Shown here: one piece after another, positions 42,601 to 50,562 of the stretch | Layout: each line of letters opens with the position of its first letter | Position numbering within the stretch: position 1 is the first letter of the stretch | NCBI GenBank assembly: GCA_964372215.1 | Contig: CAYJQC010000013.1 | Span: forward strand, 1-64,000 | DNA length: 64,000 nucleotides | Direction of reading: 5' to 3' | Origin: DAIMFL01 sp964372215 | GTDB taxonomy: Bacteria > Pseudomonadota > Alphaproteobacteria > Dongiales > Dongiaceae | The notes under the pieces: generated by a model | What the model was told of the DNA's origin: nothing | The model's database searches: none | What the model saw: only the letters and a program-made list of their open reading frames with translations | Position numbers and translations under genes: made by a program

Positions 42601-43054
42601 GTTCTCGGACGAGCTCCTCCAGACAGCGCCGCTTGGCTGCATCCGTCTTGACCTCCTCGTTGAATTCGTAGGTGAGCGCCTGAAACACCCGCGTGTTGAT
42701 GTCGGGATAGAAGAAGATGCTCAGAACGCAGGCCCTGGCATTGTACGTCCAGACCTTGGCGGGCGGGCGCTCGTCCTGCAGGGCGGGGAGTCCGAGCATG
42801 GACTCGGTCTGGAAGGTGCTGAGGCCGATCAGGCGCTCGGGGTCGAGATCGGTTCGACTGGCCAGCGTGTCCGGCTTGCGCGTGGGCATCGGCAGCGGCT
42901 CCGCCGCGTCGGCAACGGGTTCCACGACCTCTTCCCGAGGCGGTATCTGGGTTGTCTGCGCCGGTGCCGTGGGAATCGGCCGACGGTCGAACTCGCTGCA
43001 GCCGGACAGCAGCAGCAGCCCAGCCAGGATGGCCCTCATCGTGCTCGGCCGCAT
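42590..43054 (-). CDS. putative lipoprotein heading the two-component operon
   Basis: A 154-residue protein with a lipoprotein signal (MRPSTMRAILAGLLLLSGC, lipobox LLSGC). A Pro-rich linker is followed by a small domain with RLIGLSTFQTESMLGLP and ACVLSIFFYPDINTRVFQALTYEF. GAGGG precedes the ATG at 43054. It is translationally linked to the response regulator. It may be an outer-membrane or periplasmic partner feeding the sensor kinase, by analogy with accessory lipoproteins of envelope-stress systems. This is an inference. Confidence 0.75.
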   Translation of the reverse strand: MRPSTMRAILAGLLLLSGCSEFDRRPIPTAPAQTTQIPPREEVVEPVADAAEPLPMPTRKPDTLASRTDLDPERLIGLSTFQTESMLGLPALQDERPPAKVWTYNARACVLSIFFYPDINTRVFQALTYEFNEEVKTDAAKRRCLEELVREHAS

Positions 43055-43131
43055 GCATTCGCCCTCGTGCACAGCGTTGGACACGGCGCGTATTCTCGCT
43101 GCGGACCGCATACGGAGACGGTTGACTGCGG

Positions 43132-43147
43132 ATTAAATCCATTTAAT
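43132..43147. promoter_or_regulatory. perfect palindrome upstream of lipoprotein/two-component operon
   Basis: ATTAAATCCATTTAAT is a perfect 7-2-7 palindrome 78 bases before the lipoprotein start. It contains TTAA-N6-TTAA, one base short of the CtrA consensus. It may be an autoregulatory site for the response regulator or another dimeric factor. Confidence 0.4.
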
Positions 43148-43207
43148 GCCACGGCCCTGGCGAGAATCCGCATTCAATGTTGTACCTGAGATTCGGCGCT
43201 CAACCGA

Positions 43208-43240
43208 ATGTTTTCATTTGAAAGGAGTTCGAGAAAACAT
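43208..43240. repeat. short inverted repeat
   Basis: ATGTTTTC (43208-43215) and GAAAACAT (43233-43240) are perfect 8-base arms with a 17-base loop. They lie in the AT-richer gap between the lipoprotein gene and the end of the acyl-CoA synthetase gene. Role unknown. Confidence 0.4.
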
Positions 43241-43336
43241 CCACTCAAACTGTGCCTGGAATCCGTGGCAAGATTGTGGCGCAATGCCCTGATTTCACCC
43301 ATGCAAGTCGAGTTTCGGCTAGGCGGCGCGCGCCGG

Positions 43337-45448
43337 TCAGCCCAGGCGGATAAGGGCGTCGGCCGCCACCGCCCCCCGATTCGCCGGCCGGATCAGCAGC
43401 GGATTGATGTCGAGCTCGACCAGCGTCTCGCGATGGCCGGCGACGTAGCCGGCGACGGCCAGGACCGCCGCCACCGCCGCCACGAGGTCGCCGGCCGGCC
43501 GGCCACGATATCCGGCGAGGAGCCGGCCGACCCGCAGGCTGGCGATTGCCGCGGCCACCGTCTCCGCATCGGTCGGCAACAGCAGGGTCCGGCTGTCGGC
43601 CACCAGCTCCACCAACACCCCGCCGGAGCCCACCACCAGGACCAGCCCGAAGACGGGGTCCCGGGTCACGCCCACGATCAGCTCCACCACGGCGTCCGTC
43701 ACCATCTCCTCGACCAGCACCGTCTCCACCGGGAGCTCGACGCCGCGCCGGCGCATCCGTTCCGGAAGGTCGGCGACAGCGGCGTCCACCGCCTGGGGAC
43801 TGTCGAGGCCGAGCAGCACCGCCCCGGCCTCGGTCTTGTGCGGCAGGGCCGCGCTGACCAGCTTGAGGGCCACCGGGAAGCCGATCTCGGCCGCCGCCGC
43901 CGCGGCATCGACCGGCGCAACCACCCTGCCCTTCGGCACCACCAGGCCATGGGCGGCGAGCCGCCGCTTGCTTTCCGCCTCATCGAGAAGCCGGGGCGAT
44001 GCCGGAGCCTGGCCGGCCGGGTCCAGCGGCGGCGGCATCGTCCCCCCCGATTCCAGAAACCTGCGCCGCCGGTCGCCGAAGGACGCCGCGGCGGCGATCG
44101 CCGCGCAGGCGTCCTCGATGCCCTGGAGCGGCGCCACCCCGGCGGCGATCAGGCGCCGCCGCGCCGGCTCGGGCAGGGATTCCGGAAACACGCTCGCCAC
44201 CGCCGCCGGCAGGCCGCTCCGGGTCCCGGCGGCGATCACCGCGTCGCAAGTGGCGTCGTGTCCGGCATGGTTGCCGTCCGGGATGTCGAGACGCGGATAG
44301 TCGACCACGGCCATGGCAAGATCGGCGCCCTCGGCCGCCAGCACCGACAGGCAGCGGGTCAGCCCGACGCGATCGCCCCACAGCTTGGTCGTGAAGTCGA
44401 GCGGATTGCCGAGGGTGGCGAAATCCGGCAGCAGGCTTTTCAGCTCGGCGATCTGCCCTGCCGTCGGCGGCGACAGCACCAGTCCCGCCGCATCGGCCGC
44501 ATCGGCGGCGATCTCGGCGTCGCCGCCCGAGCAGGTCATGACCGCGATCCGGCGGCCACGCGGAATTCCGGTGACGGCCACCAGCTTGAGTGCCTCCATG
44601 AAGCCGACGGCGCTATGCGCCCGCAGCAGGCCATAGCGGACGCACATCGCCTCGAAGCAATCGTCGGAGCCGGCGAGCGAGGCGGTGTGCGACAGCGCGA
44701 GCCTGGCGCCGAGCTCCGAGGTTCCGGTTTTCAGCACCACGACGGGGACGTTCTTCTCCAGCGCCTTGAGCGCTGCACGGCTGAACGCCGCCGGGTCCTG
44801 GATGCCCTCGATATGCAGGCCGATCGCCTGCACCCGGGAATCCGCCAGGAAGCCGTCGATCAGGTCCTCGGCATGCAACGCCGCCTGGTTGCCGACGCTG
44901 ACCACATAGGCGAGCGGCACCGAGCGCTGCGCCATGGTCAGGTTGAAGCCCATGTTGCCGCTCTGGGTGACCACCGCGACGCCGTGCGCCAGCCGCTCGC
45001 CGCCGTGATCGGTCGGCCACAGCGTGACTCCGTCGAGGTAGTTGATCATGCCGTAGCAGTTGGGCCCGATCAGGGCCAGGTCCCGGGCGGCCTCGACCAG
45101 CCGCCGCTGCAGCTCGGCGCCCGCCGGGCCGGTCTCGGCGAAGCCCGAGGCGTAGCAGATGGCGCCGCCGGCGCCGCGCGCGGCAAGCGCCGCCACCGCC
45201 TCCAGGGTGAGCTCGCGGCGCACCGCGACGTAGCTGGCGTCCGGCGCATCGGGCAGATCGGCGATCGAGGGAAAACAGCGCTGGCCGGCGATCTCGGAGT
45301 ATTTCGGGTTCACCACCCAGATCGGGCCTTCGAAGCCATCGGTGCGAGAGCGCCTCACCGCATAATCGAGGTCGCGCCCGCCGACGAAGGCGAGATGACG
45401 CGGCCGCAGCAGGCGCTGCAGATTGGCCAGCCGGGTAGCGCTCGGCAT
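43337..45448 (-). CDS. NDP-forming acyl-CoA synthetase, fused subunits
   Basis: A 703-residue acetyl/acyl-CoA synthetase of the ADP-forming type. The order is an N-terminal CoA-binding Rossmann domain (IWVVNPKYSEIAGQ), a ligase domain with the phosphohistidine in LALSHTASLAGSD, then the C-terminal ATP-grasp domain (FPVALKLVSAALPHKTEAGAV and VELDINPLLI). It makes or cleaves an acyl-CoA reversibly with ATP. It is the last gene of the operon enoyl-CoA hydratase, acyl-CoA dehydrogenase, dienoyl-CoA-reductase-like SDR, acyl-CoA synthetase. This points to activation or release of an organic acid in that catabolic pathway. Confidence 0.9.
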   Translation of the reverse strand: MPSATRLANLQRLLRPRHLAFVGGRDLDYAVRRSRTDGFEGPIWVVNPKYSEIAGQRCFPSIADLPDAPDASYVAVRRELTLEAVAALAARGAGGAICYASGFAETGPAGAELQRRLVEAARDLALIGPNCYGMINYLDGVTLWPTDHGGERLAHGVAVVTQSGNMGFNLTMAQRSVPLAYVVSVGNQAALHAEDLIDGFLADSRVQAIGLHIEGIQDPAAFSRAALKALEKNVPVVVLKTGTSELGARLALSHTASLAGSDDCFEAMCVRYGLLRAHSAVGFMEALKLVAVTGIPRGRRIAVMTCSGGDAEIAADAADAAGLVLSPPTAGQIAELKSLLPDFATLGNPLDFTTKLWGDRVGLTRCLSVLAAEGADLAMAVVDYPRLDIPDGNHAGHDATCDAVIAAGTRSGLPAAVASVFPESLPEPARRRLIAAGVAPLQGIEDACAAIAAAASFGDRRRRFLESGGTMPPPLDPAGQAPASPRLLDEAESKRRLAAHGLVVPKGRVVAPVDAAAAAAEIGFPVALKLVSAALPHKTEAGAVLLGLDSPQAVDAAVADLPERMRRRGVELPVETVLVEEMVTDAVVELIVGVTRDPVFGLVLVVGSGGVLVELVADSRTLLLPTDAETVAAAIASLRVGRLLAGYRGRPAGDLVAAVAAVLAVAGYVAGHRETLVELDINPLLIRPANRGAVAADALIRLG

Positions 45449-45466
45449 GGATCGGCCTCCGCCGCC

Positions 45467-46309
45467 TCAGCTCTTCTTCTTCGGTTTGAGCGCCTGCCAG
45501 TCGTCGTCGGTGAGCCGGCGCAGGAAGTTGAATTGCCCGGCGCCCTGCAGCCATTCGCCACCGTCGATCGTCACCACCTCGCCGTTGATGTAGCCGGCGC
45601 CGTCGCAGAGCAGGAAGCTCGCCAGGTTGGCGAGTTCGATATGCGCGCCGACCCGGCCGAGCGGATTCTGGGTCTCGAATACATTGGCGAGATCGGGCCG
45701 CGGCACCAGCCGCTCCCACGCGCCCTCGGTCGGGAACGGCCCCGGCGCCACGGCGTTGAGGCGGATGCCGCGCCCGCCCCACTCCACCGCCAGGCTGCGG
45801 GTCATCGCCAGCACGCCGGCCTTGGCCATGGCCGAGGGCACGACATAGGCCGAGCCGGTCCAGGCATAGGTGGTGACGATGCTCAGCACCGATGCCCTGC
45901 GGCCCTCGGCGAGCCAGCGCCGGCCGCAGCCGGTGGTGCAATAGGCGCTGCCGTGCAGCACGATGCCGAGCACGGCGTCGATCGCCCGCGGCGACAGATC
46001 CTCCGAGCGCGAAATGAAATTGCCGGCGGCGTTGTTGACCAGGGCGTCGAGCGGGCGCACCGACCAGATCGCGTCGAGCATCGCCTCGACCGCCTGCGGA
46101 TCGCGGATGTCGCAGCCATGGGTCTCGACCCGGCCGCCGGTTTCGCCGCCGAGCTGCGCCGCCGCCTCCTTCAGCACCGCCTCGCGCCGGCCGCAGATCA
46201 CCAGCTCGGCGCCCAACTCCAGGAAGCGCCGCCCCATGCTGAGGCCCAGCCCGGTGCCGCCGCCGGTCACCAGGATGCGCTTGTCCTTCAGAAGCCCTTT
46301 CTCGAACAT
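45467..46309 (-). CDS. SDR oxidoreductase, 2,4-dienoyl-CoA reductase-like
   Basis: A 280-residue classical short-chain dehydrogenase. The cofactor loop is VTGGGTGLGLSMG (about 14-26), and NNAAGNF is the conserved NNAG-type motif. Instead of the usual Tyr-x3-Lys it has YVVPSAMAKAGV, as in 2,4-dienoyl-CoA reductases where the lysine is retained in a different setting. NAVAPGPFPTEGAW supports that subfamily. It probably reduces an unsaturated acyl-CoA with NADPH. It is 18 bases before the acyl-CoA synthetase gene. Confidence 0.87.
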   Translation of the reverse strand: MFEKGLLKDKRILVTGGGTGLGLSMGRRFLELGAELVICGRREAVLKEAAAQLGGETGGRVETHGCDIRDPQAVEAMLDAIWSVRPLDALVNNAAGNFISRSEDLSPRAIDAVLGIVLHGSAYCTTGCGRRWLAEGRRASVLSIVTTYAWTGSAYVVPSAMAKAGVLAMTRSLAVEWGGRGIRLNAVAPGPFPTEGAWERLVPRPDLANVFETQNPLGRVGAHIELANLASFLLCDGAGYINGEVVTIDGGEWLQGAGQFNFLRRLTDDDWQALKPKKKS

Positions 46310-46356
46310 GCCGCCTCGTTTCTGCCCTCTGCCCCCGCCCGGGATCGCTGCTGCGT

Positions 46357-47523
46357 TCACGCCTCGTGCGGGCGCAAGAGCTCGCGCGAGATGATGTGGC
46401 GCTGGATCTCGGAGGTGCCGTCCCAGATCCGCTCGATCCGCGAATCTCGCCACAGCATCTCCAGCGGCAGCTCGTCCATCAGCCCCATGCCGCCGAGGAT
46501 CTGGATCGCCTTGTCGGTGACCCGCGCCGCCATCTCGGAGCCGAACAGCTTGGCCATCGCCGCGTCGCCGTTGGTCATGGTGGCCTGGGTGTACTTCCAA
46601 GCCACGTGCAGGGTCATCAGATCGGCGGCCCTGATCTCCGTCGCCATGTCGGCGAGTTGGAAGCTCACGCCCTGGAACTTGCCGATGGTCTGGCCGAACT
46701 GCTTGCGGGTCGCCGCCCACTGGGTGGCGATCTCCAGCGCCCGCTCGGCCTTGCCGCAGCAGTTGGCGGCGACCAGGATGCGGGTGTTGGACAGCCATTG
46801 CGCGGCGTTCTCGAAGCCCTTGTCGAGCTCGCCCAGGATCTGCCGCTTGTTGACCCGGCAGTCGTCGAAGGCGAGCTGGTAGTTGTGGTAGGTGCGATGG
46901 CTGACCGGCCGCGGCCCCCGGGTGATGTGGAACCCCTTGGTGCCGACGTCGACCAGGAACGAGGTGATGCGCTTGCGCGGCCCCCTGGGCGTCTCGTCGA
47001 CACCGGTCACCGCGAACAGGATCACGAAATCCGGCTTGGTCACGCCGCTGATGAAATGCTTGCTGCCGTTGATCACGAAGTCGTCGCCGTCGGGCACGGC
47101 GCGGGTCTGGATCCCCATGGCGTCGGAACCGGCATTGGGCTCGGTGAGGGCGAATCCTTCCTTCCGCTCGCCGCGCACCGTCGGATAGAGATAGGCCTCG
47201 CGCTGCTCGTCGCGGCAGGCATTCAGGATCTCCGATGGGCGGCCGATCCAGCCCGCGAGGCCCCAGGTCGACTTGCCGATTTCGCGGTCCATCAGCGTCA
47301 CCGACATGTAGTCGAGCCCGCCGCCGCCCGCCTCTTCCGGCATGTTGGCGCCGTAGAGACCCTGTTCCTTCGAGCGCGCCTTGATCTGCGCCCCGAGTTC
47401 GTCCGGCACATGGCCCAGGCGCTCGGTCTCCCGCTCGTGCGGAAAAATCTCGCGCTCCATGAACTGGCGCACCGTGTCGACCAGCATCCGCTGCTCGTCG
47501 CTCGGCGTGAAGTCGTAGGCCAT
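46357..47523 (-). CDS. acyl-CoA dehydrogenase, catalytic Asp variant
   Basis: A 388-residue flavoprotein with the three acyl-CoA dehydrogenase domains. ALTEPNAGSDAMGIQTRA is the FAD/substrate loop (about 130-147), and ILGGMGLMDELPLEMLWRDS and IWDGTSEIQRHIISREL close the C-terminus. Where most family members have EGT with the catalytic Glu, this one has DGT, so Asp would be the base, as in the ACAD10/11 and related groups. The ATG at 47523 is preferred; a GTG three codons upstream is possible. It lies between the hydratase and the SDR genes. Confidence 0.9.
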   Translation of the reverse strand: MAYDFTPSDEQRMLVDTVRQFMEREIFPHERETERLGHVPDELGAQIKARSKEQGLYGANMPEEAGGGGLDYMSVTLMDREIGKSTWGLAGWIGRPSEILNACRDEQREAYLYPTVRGERKEGFALTEPNAGSDAMGIQTRAVPDGDDFVINGSKHFISGVTKPDFVILFAVTGVDETPRGPRKRITSFLVDVGTKGFHITRGPRPVSHRTYHNYQLAFDDCRVNKRQILGELDKGFENAAQWLSNTRILVAANCCGKAERALEIATQWAATRKQFGQTIGKFQGVSFQLADMATEIRAADLMTLHVAWKYTQATMTNGDAAMAKLFGSEMAARVTDKAIQILGGMGLMDELPLEMLWRDSRIERIWDGTSEIQRHIISRELLRPHEA

Positions 47524-47528
47524 TGCCG

Positions 47529-48302
47529 TCACCGTCCCTTGAAGACCGGATCGCGCCTCGCGACGGCGGCCGCCATCGCCTCGGCGGCGTCCTCGCTGCG
47601 CCCGCAGCGCTCGCCGGCCAGGCGCTCCTCGCCGAGCTGTTCCGCCAGCGTGCGGCCGGAGGCCGCATCCATCAGCCGCTTGGTCTCAATCTGCGCAACC
47701 GTCGGACCGGCGGCGAGACGCCGCGCGAAGCTGTAGGCGGCATCGGCCAATTGGTCCGCGGGGTGAACCTCGCTGACCAGGCCGCGGGCCAGGGCCTCGC
47801 CCGCCGACCAGATCTCGCCGGTGAAGGCGAGGCGCTTGGCCGCCTCGAGCCCGATCAGGCGCGGCAGCAGCCAGGTGCCGCCGGCATCGGGGTTGTAGCC
47901 CATGCGCGTATAGGCGCAGACGAAGCGCGCCGTGTCGGCAGCGAAGCGGAAGTCGCAGGCCAGGGCGAGGTCGAGTCCGGCGCCGGCGGCGGCACCGTTC
48001 AAGAGCGCGACGGTCGGCACCGGCAGCGCGGCGACGTTGAGGATGAGCGCCTGGGCCTCGCCGACCCAGTCATAGTCGTCCCGCGGCCCCTCGGACTCGC
48101 TCGCGGCCCACTCGGCGACGTCGGCGCCGGCGCAGAAGCCCTTGCCGGCCCCGGTCAGCACCAGGCAGCGGACACCGTCCCGCCCGGCCTCGGCGAGCGC
48201 CGCCCGCAGCGCCTGCAGCAAGCCCATGTTGAGGGCGTTGCGGACCTCGGGCCGGTTCAGGGTGAGGGTCCGTATCGCGCGATCGTCAGTGATGGTGAGC
48301 AA
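47529..48302 (-). CDS. enoyl-CoA hydratase/isomerase family protein
   Basis: A 257-residue crotonase-fold protein. The first oxyanion-hole segment is GAGKGFCAGADVAEW and the second is LNGAAAGAGLDLALACDFRFAADT, where one catalytic acid position is occupied by Ala/Gly, so the precise reaction is uncertain. Start: TTG at 48302 with AGGAACAGG upstream gives MLTITDDRAIRTLTLNRPEVRNAL, the usual family N-terminus. An ATG at 48383 would add 27 non-family residues. It heads the minus-strand acyl-CoA operon. Confidence 0.87.
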   Translation of the reverse strand: MLTITDDRAIRTLTLNRPEVRNALNMGLLQALRAALAEAGRDGVRCLVLTGAGKGFCAGADVAEWAASESEGPRDDYDWVGEAQALILNVAALPVPTVALLNGAAAGAGLDLALACDFRFAADTARFVCAYTRMGYNPDAGGTWLLPRLIGLEAAKRLAFTGEIWSAGEALARGLVSEVHPADQLADAAYSFARRLAAGPTVAQIETKRLMDAASGRTLAEQLGEERLAGERCGRSEDAAEAMAAAVARRDPVFKGR

Positions 48303-48442
48303 GTCGGGCCTGTTCCTCGCAATGGCGGCAGAGACTAGCAAATGTGACCGGCCGTCCGCCAGTCGCCGCAGCGGCCGTTGCAACCGCGACGCAACTTGTC
48401 GGGCCCGATGCCGAATGCCGCGGCCCGGCCGAAGAAACCGGG

Positions 48443-48471
48443 TTACGCGCCCGGGGTGTCGAGCCTATAGT
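48443..48471 (+). promoter_or_regulatory. candidate promoter for second orphan binding protein
   Basis: TTACGC (48443-48448), a 17-base spacer and TATAGT (48466-48471). The -10 element is good. The leader would be about 80 bases. Confidence 0.35.
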
Positions 48472-48559
48472 TCTCATTCCCGGGCATGTAGACAAGTCAA
48501 ACCAGAGCTGGTGCCGACAGGGCAAAGAATAGGGGCGAGGCAAGCAAGGAGACGACGAA

Positions 48560-49672
48560 ATGGATGCGAAGGAACTGATCCGTGGCGTGCGCGAACGGCG
48601 GCTGAGCCGCCGCCAGATCCTCAGCGGGCTGGCGTCGATGGGCATAGCCGCAACCATGATGCCGGTGTTGCCGGGCCGGGCCAAGGCCGCGGTCGACGTC
48701 AACTTCTTCACCTGGTCGGGCTATGACATCCCCGAACTGTTCACCAAATTCGCCGAGAAGTACGGCGAGGATCCGACATTCAGCGTCTTCGGCGAGGAAG
48801 AGGAGGCGCTGCAGAAGCTGCGCAGCGGATTCACACCCGACGTTTCCCACCCGTGCTCCAGCAATGTCAGGCGCTGGCGCGATGCCGGCGTGATCAAGCC
48901 GGTCGACACCTCGCGGATCGGCAACTGGCCGGACATGTTCCCGGTGCTCAAGCATATCCGCGGCGTGCAGCTCGAAGGCGAGACGTTCATGGTGCCGTTC
49001 GACTGGGGCAACACCTCGATCGCCTATCGTGCGGACCTCGTCGACATCGAGGAGGAGTCGTACTCCATCCTGCTCGACGAGCGCTACAAGGGTCGCATGT
49101 CGATGTTCGATTCGGCCGAGACCGCGACAGCCATCGGCGGTCTGCTCAGCGGTGCGCGCGACATCTTCAACATGAGCGACGAGGAGATCGATCGCGCCTT
49201 CGAGGTGGTGGCGAAAATCCACCAGAACCTGCGCTTCTACTGGACCGATCCGACCCAGATCGCCCAGGCGCTCGCCGCCGGCGAGCTGGTGGCCTCGACC
49301 GCGTGGAACGAGACCTCGGTGACGCTCAAGCAGCAGGGCATCGACGTGAAGTACATGAACCCCAAGGAAGGCATATTGACCTGGGTGTGCGGTCTCGCAC
49401 TGGTCAAGGACGGCCCCGGCGACGAGCAGCAGAAGTACGACATGATCGATGCCATGCTCGAGCCGGAAGTCGGCGAGTTCATGATCAACGAGTACGGCTA
49501 TGGCCACTCCAACGAGAAGAGCTACGAACTGGTCGACCCGGTGCGGATCGAGGAACTTGGCGTCGGCAATCCCGCCGCCTTGCTGGTGCGCACCAAGTTC
49601 TTCGACGAAATGCCCCAGCAAATGCGCGAGAAGGTCAACGCCAAGTTCGAGCAGGTGAAGGCTGGGCTCTGA
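48560..49672 (+). CDS. orphan PotD-like binding protein (second copy)
   Basis: A 370-residue periplasmic solute-binding protein. The N-terminus has a twin-arginine-like signal (SRRQILSGLASMG to about residue 43). It shares with the 29738 product the segments FGEEEEALQKLRSGFTPDV, VPFDWGNTS, YMNPKEGILTWVCGL, GYGHSNEKS and the terminal EQVKAGL, so the two are recent or strongly conserved paralogs. AAGGAGACG precedes the ATG. No transporter subunits are adjacent, and a clear terminator at 49702 makes it a single-gene unit. The ligand is unknown. Confidence 0.9.
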   Translation: MDAKELIRGVRERRLSRRQILSGLASMGIAATMMPVLPGRAKAAVDVNFFTWSGYDIPELFTKFAEKYGEDPTFSVFGEEEEALQKLRSGFTPDVSHPCSSNVRRWRDAGVIKPVDTSRIGNWPDMFPVLKHIRGVQLEGETFMVPFDWGNTSIAYRADLVDIEEESYSILLDERYKGRMSMFDSAETATAIGGLLSGARDIFNMSDEEIDRAFEVVAKIHQNLRFYWTDPTQIAQALAAGELVASTAWNETSVTLKQQGIDVKYMNPKEGILTWVCGLALVKDGPGDEQQKYDMIDAMLEPEVGEFMINEYGYGHSNEKSYELVDPVRIEELGVGNPAALLVRTKFFDEMPQQMREKVNAKFEQVKAGL

Positions 49673-49701
49673 ACACCCGCTGACACCGACCGCAACGCTG
49701 C

Positions 49702-49733
49702 AGCCCCCGCCCAGTTTCGGGCGGGGGCTTTTT
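49702..49733 (+). terminator. intrinsic terminator
   Basis: AGCCCCCGCCC (49702-49712) pairs perfectly with GGGCGGGGGCT (49719-49729), with a 6-base loop, and is followed by TTTT. It lies 30 bases past the binding-protein stop. Confidence 0.88.
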
Positions 49734-49769
49734 CGTGCCAGATCGCCGTCGCGTGGCCTCCTGAGGTTG

Positions 49770-49787
49770 ATTGACCGTATATTCAAT
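49770..49787. promoter_or_regulatory. candidate TetR-type operator
   Basis: ATTGACCGTATATTCAAT has ATTGA and TCAAT ends in inverted orientation, upstream of the BetI-like regulator gene in an AT-rich stretch. BetI sites of other bacteria have ATTGAACGTTCAAT-like halves, but with four bases less spacing. It is probably an autoregulatory site. Confidence 0.4.
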
Positions 49788-49864
49788 GGAACACAATTAA
49801 CTACTGTTTTTCATTGCCTTAGGGCGCCGACTTAGATAGTATATGCCATCCATATCGGGAGACG

Positions 49865-50506
49865 ATGCGCAGGATGGGCCGTTTTGACATCAGGGAGACC
49901 CGGCGGGTGCAACTGATCGAGGCGACCATCGCCTCGATCGCCAAGCGCGGCTTCGCCGAGACCACCCTTGCCCATGTCGCCGACGGCGCGAAGCTGTCGC
50001 GCGGCATCGTGAACTTCTACTTCCGGAGCAAGGAGGAACTGCTGGTCGAGACGCTGCGCCACATGGCGCAGGACTACCAGGCGCACTGGCAGGCCGCCGT
50101 CGCCAAGGCCGGCGATTCCGCCGCCGCCAAGCTGGACGCGATGATCGAGTCCGATTTCGACCTGTCGACCGCGAACCGCAAGAAGGTCACCGTGTGGTAC
50201 GCGTTCTGGGGCGAGGCGCGCTGGCGGCCGGAGTACCTCAAGCTCTGCACCGAGCTCTCGGACCGCTACTTCGACCAGACCCGCGCCCTGTGCCGCGAGA
50301 TCATCGCCGCCGGCGGCTACACCGACATCGACGCCGACGCGGTCGCGCGCGGCATCAACGCGATGATCGACGGGCTGTGGCTCGACATCCTGATCAATCC
50401 CAAGAGCATCGACCGGGCCGAGGCCAGGCGCACCTGCCGGATGTTCATGGCCCGGTTCTTTCCCAGCGAGTTCCCGGCGGCCGGTGGCGCCCGCAGCGCC
50501 GCCTGA
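49865..50506 (+). CDS. TetR-family regulator, BetI-like
   Basis: A 213-residue repressor. The N-terminal helix-turn-helix covers about residues 12-58: RRVQLIEATIASIAKRGFAET and HVADGAKLSRGIVNFYFRSKEELL. The ligand domain contains VWYAFWGEARWRPEYLKLC, close to BetI-type choline/betaine-responsive repressors. It lies directly upstream of the Rieske oxygenase gene and probably controls that operon and itself. The ligand is likely a quaternary amine, but this is not shown. Confidence 0.88.
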   Translation: MRRMGRFDIRETRRVQLIEATIASIAKRGFAETTLAHVADGAKLSRGIVNFYFRSKEELLVETLRHMAQDYQAHWQAAVAKAGDSAAAKLDAMIESDFDLSTANRKKVTVWYAFWGEARWRPEYLKLCTELSDRYFDQTRALCREIIAAGGYTDIDADAVARGINAMIDGLWLDILINPKSIDRAEARRTCRMFMARFFPSEFPAAGGARSAA

Positions 50507-50562
50507 GCCATGCCCTTGCGAGCCACCGACGATCGAATTTCCAGCCGAACGAGGACAACGCC

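Noticed and set aside
43208..46882. A very long open frame on the plus strand opposite the acyl-CoA synthetase and SDR genes
   Set aside because: Its sequence is Arg/Gly/Gln/His-rich with no family motif, while the minus strand encodes complete enzymes; it is a shadow of high-GC coding DNA.
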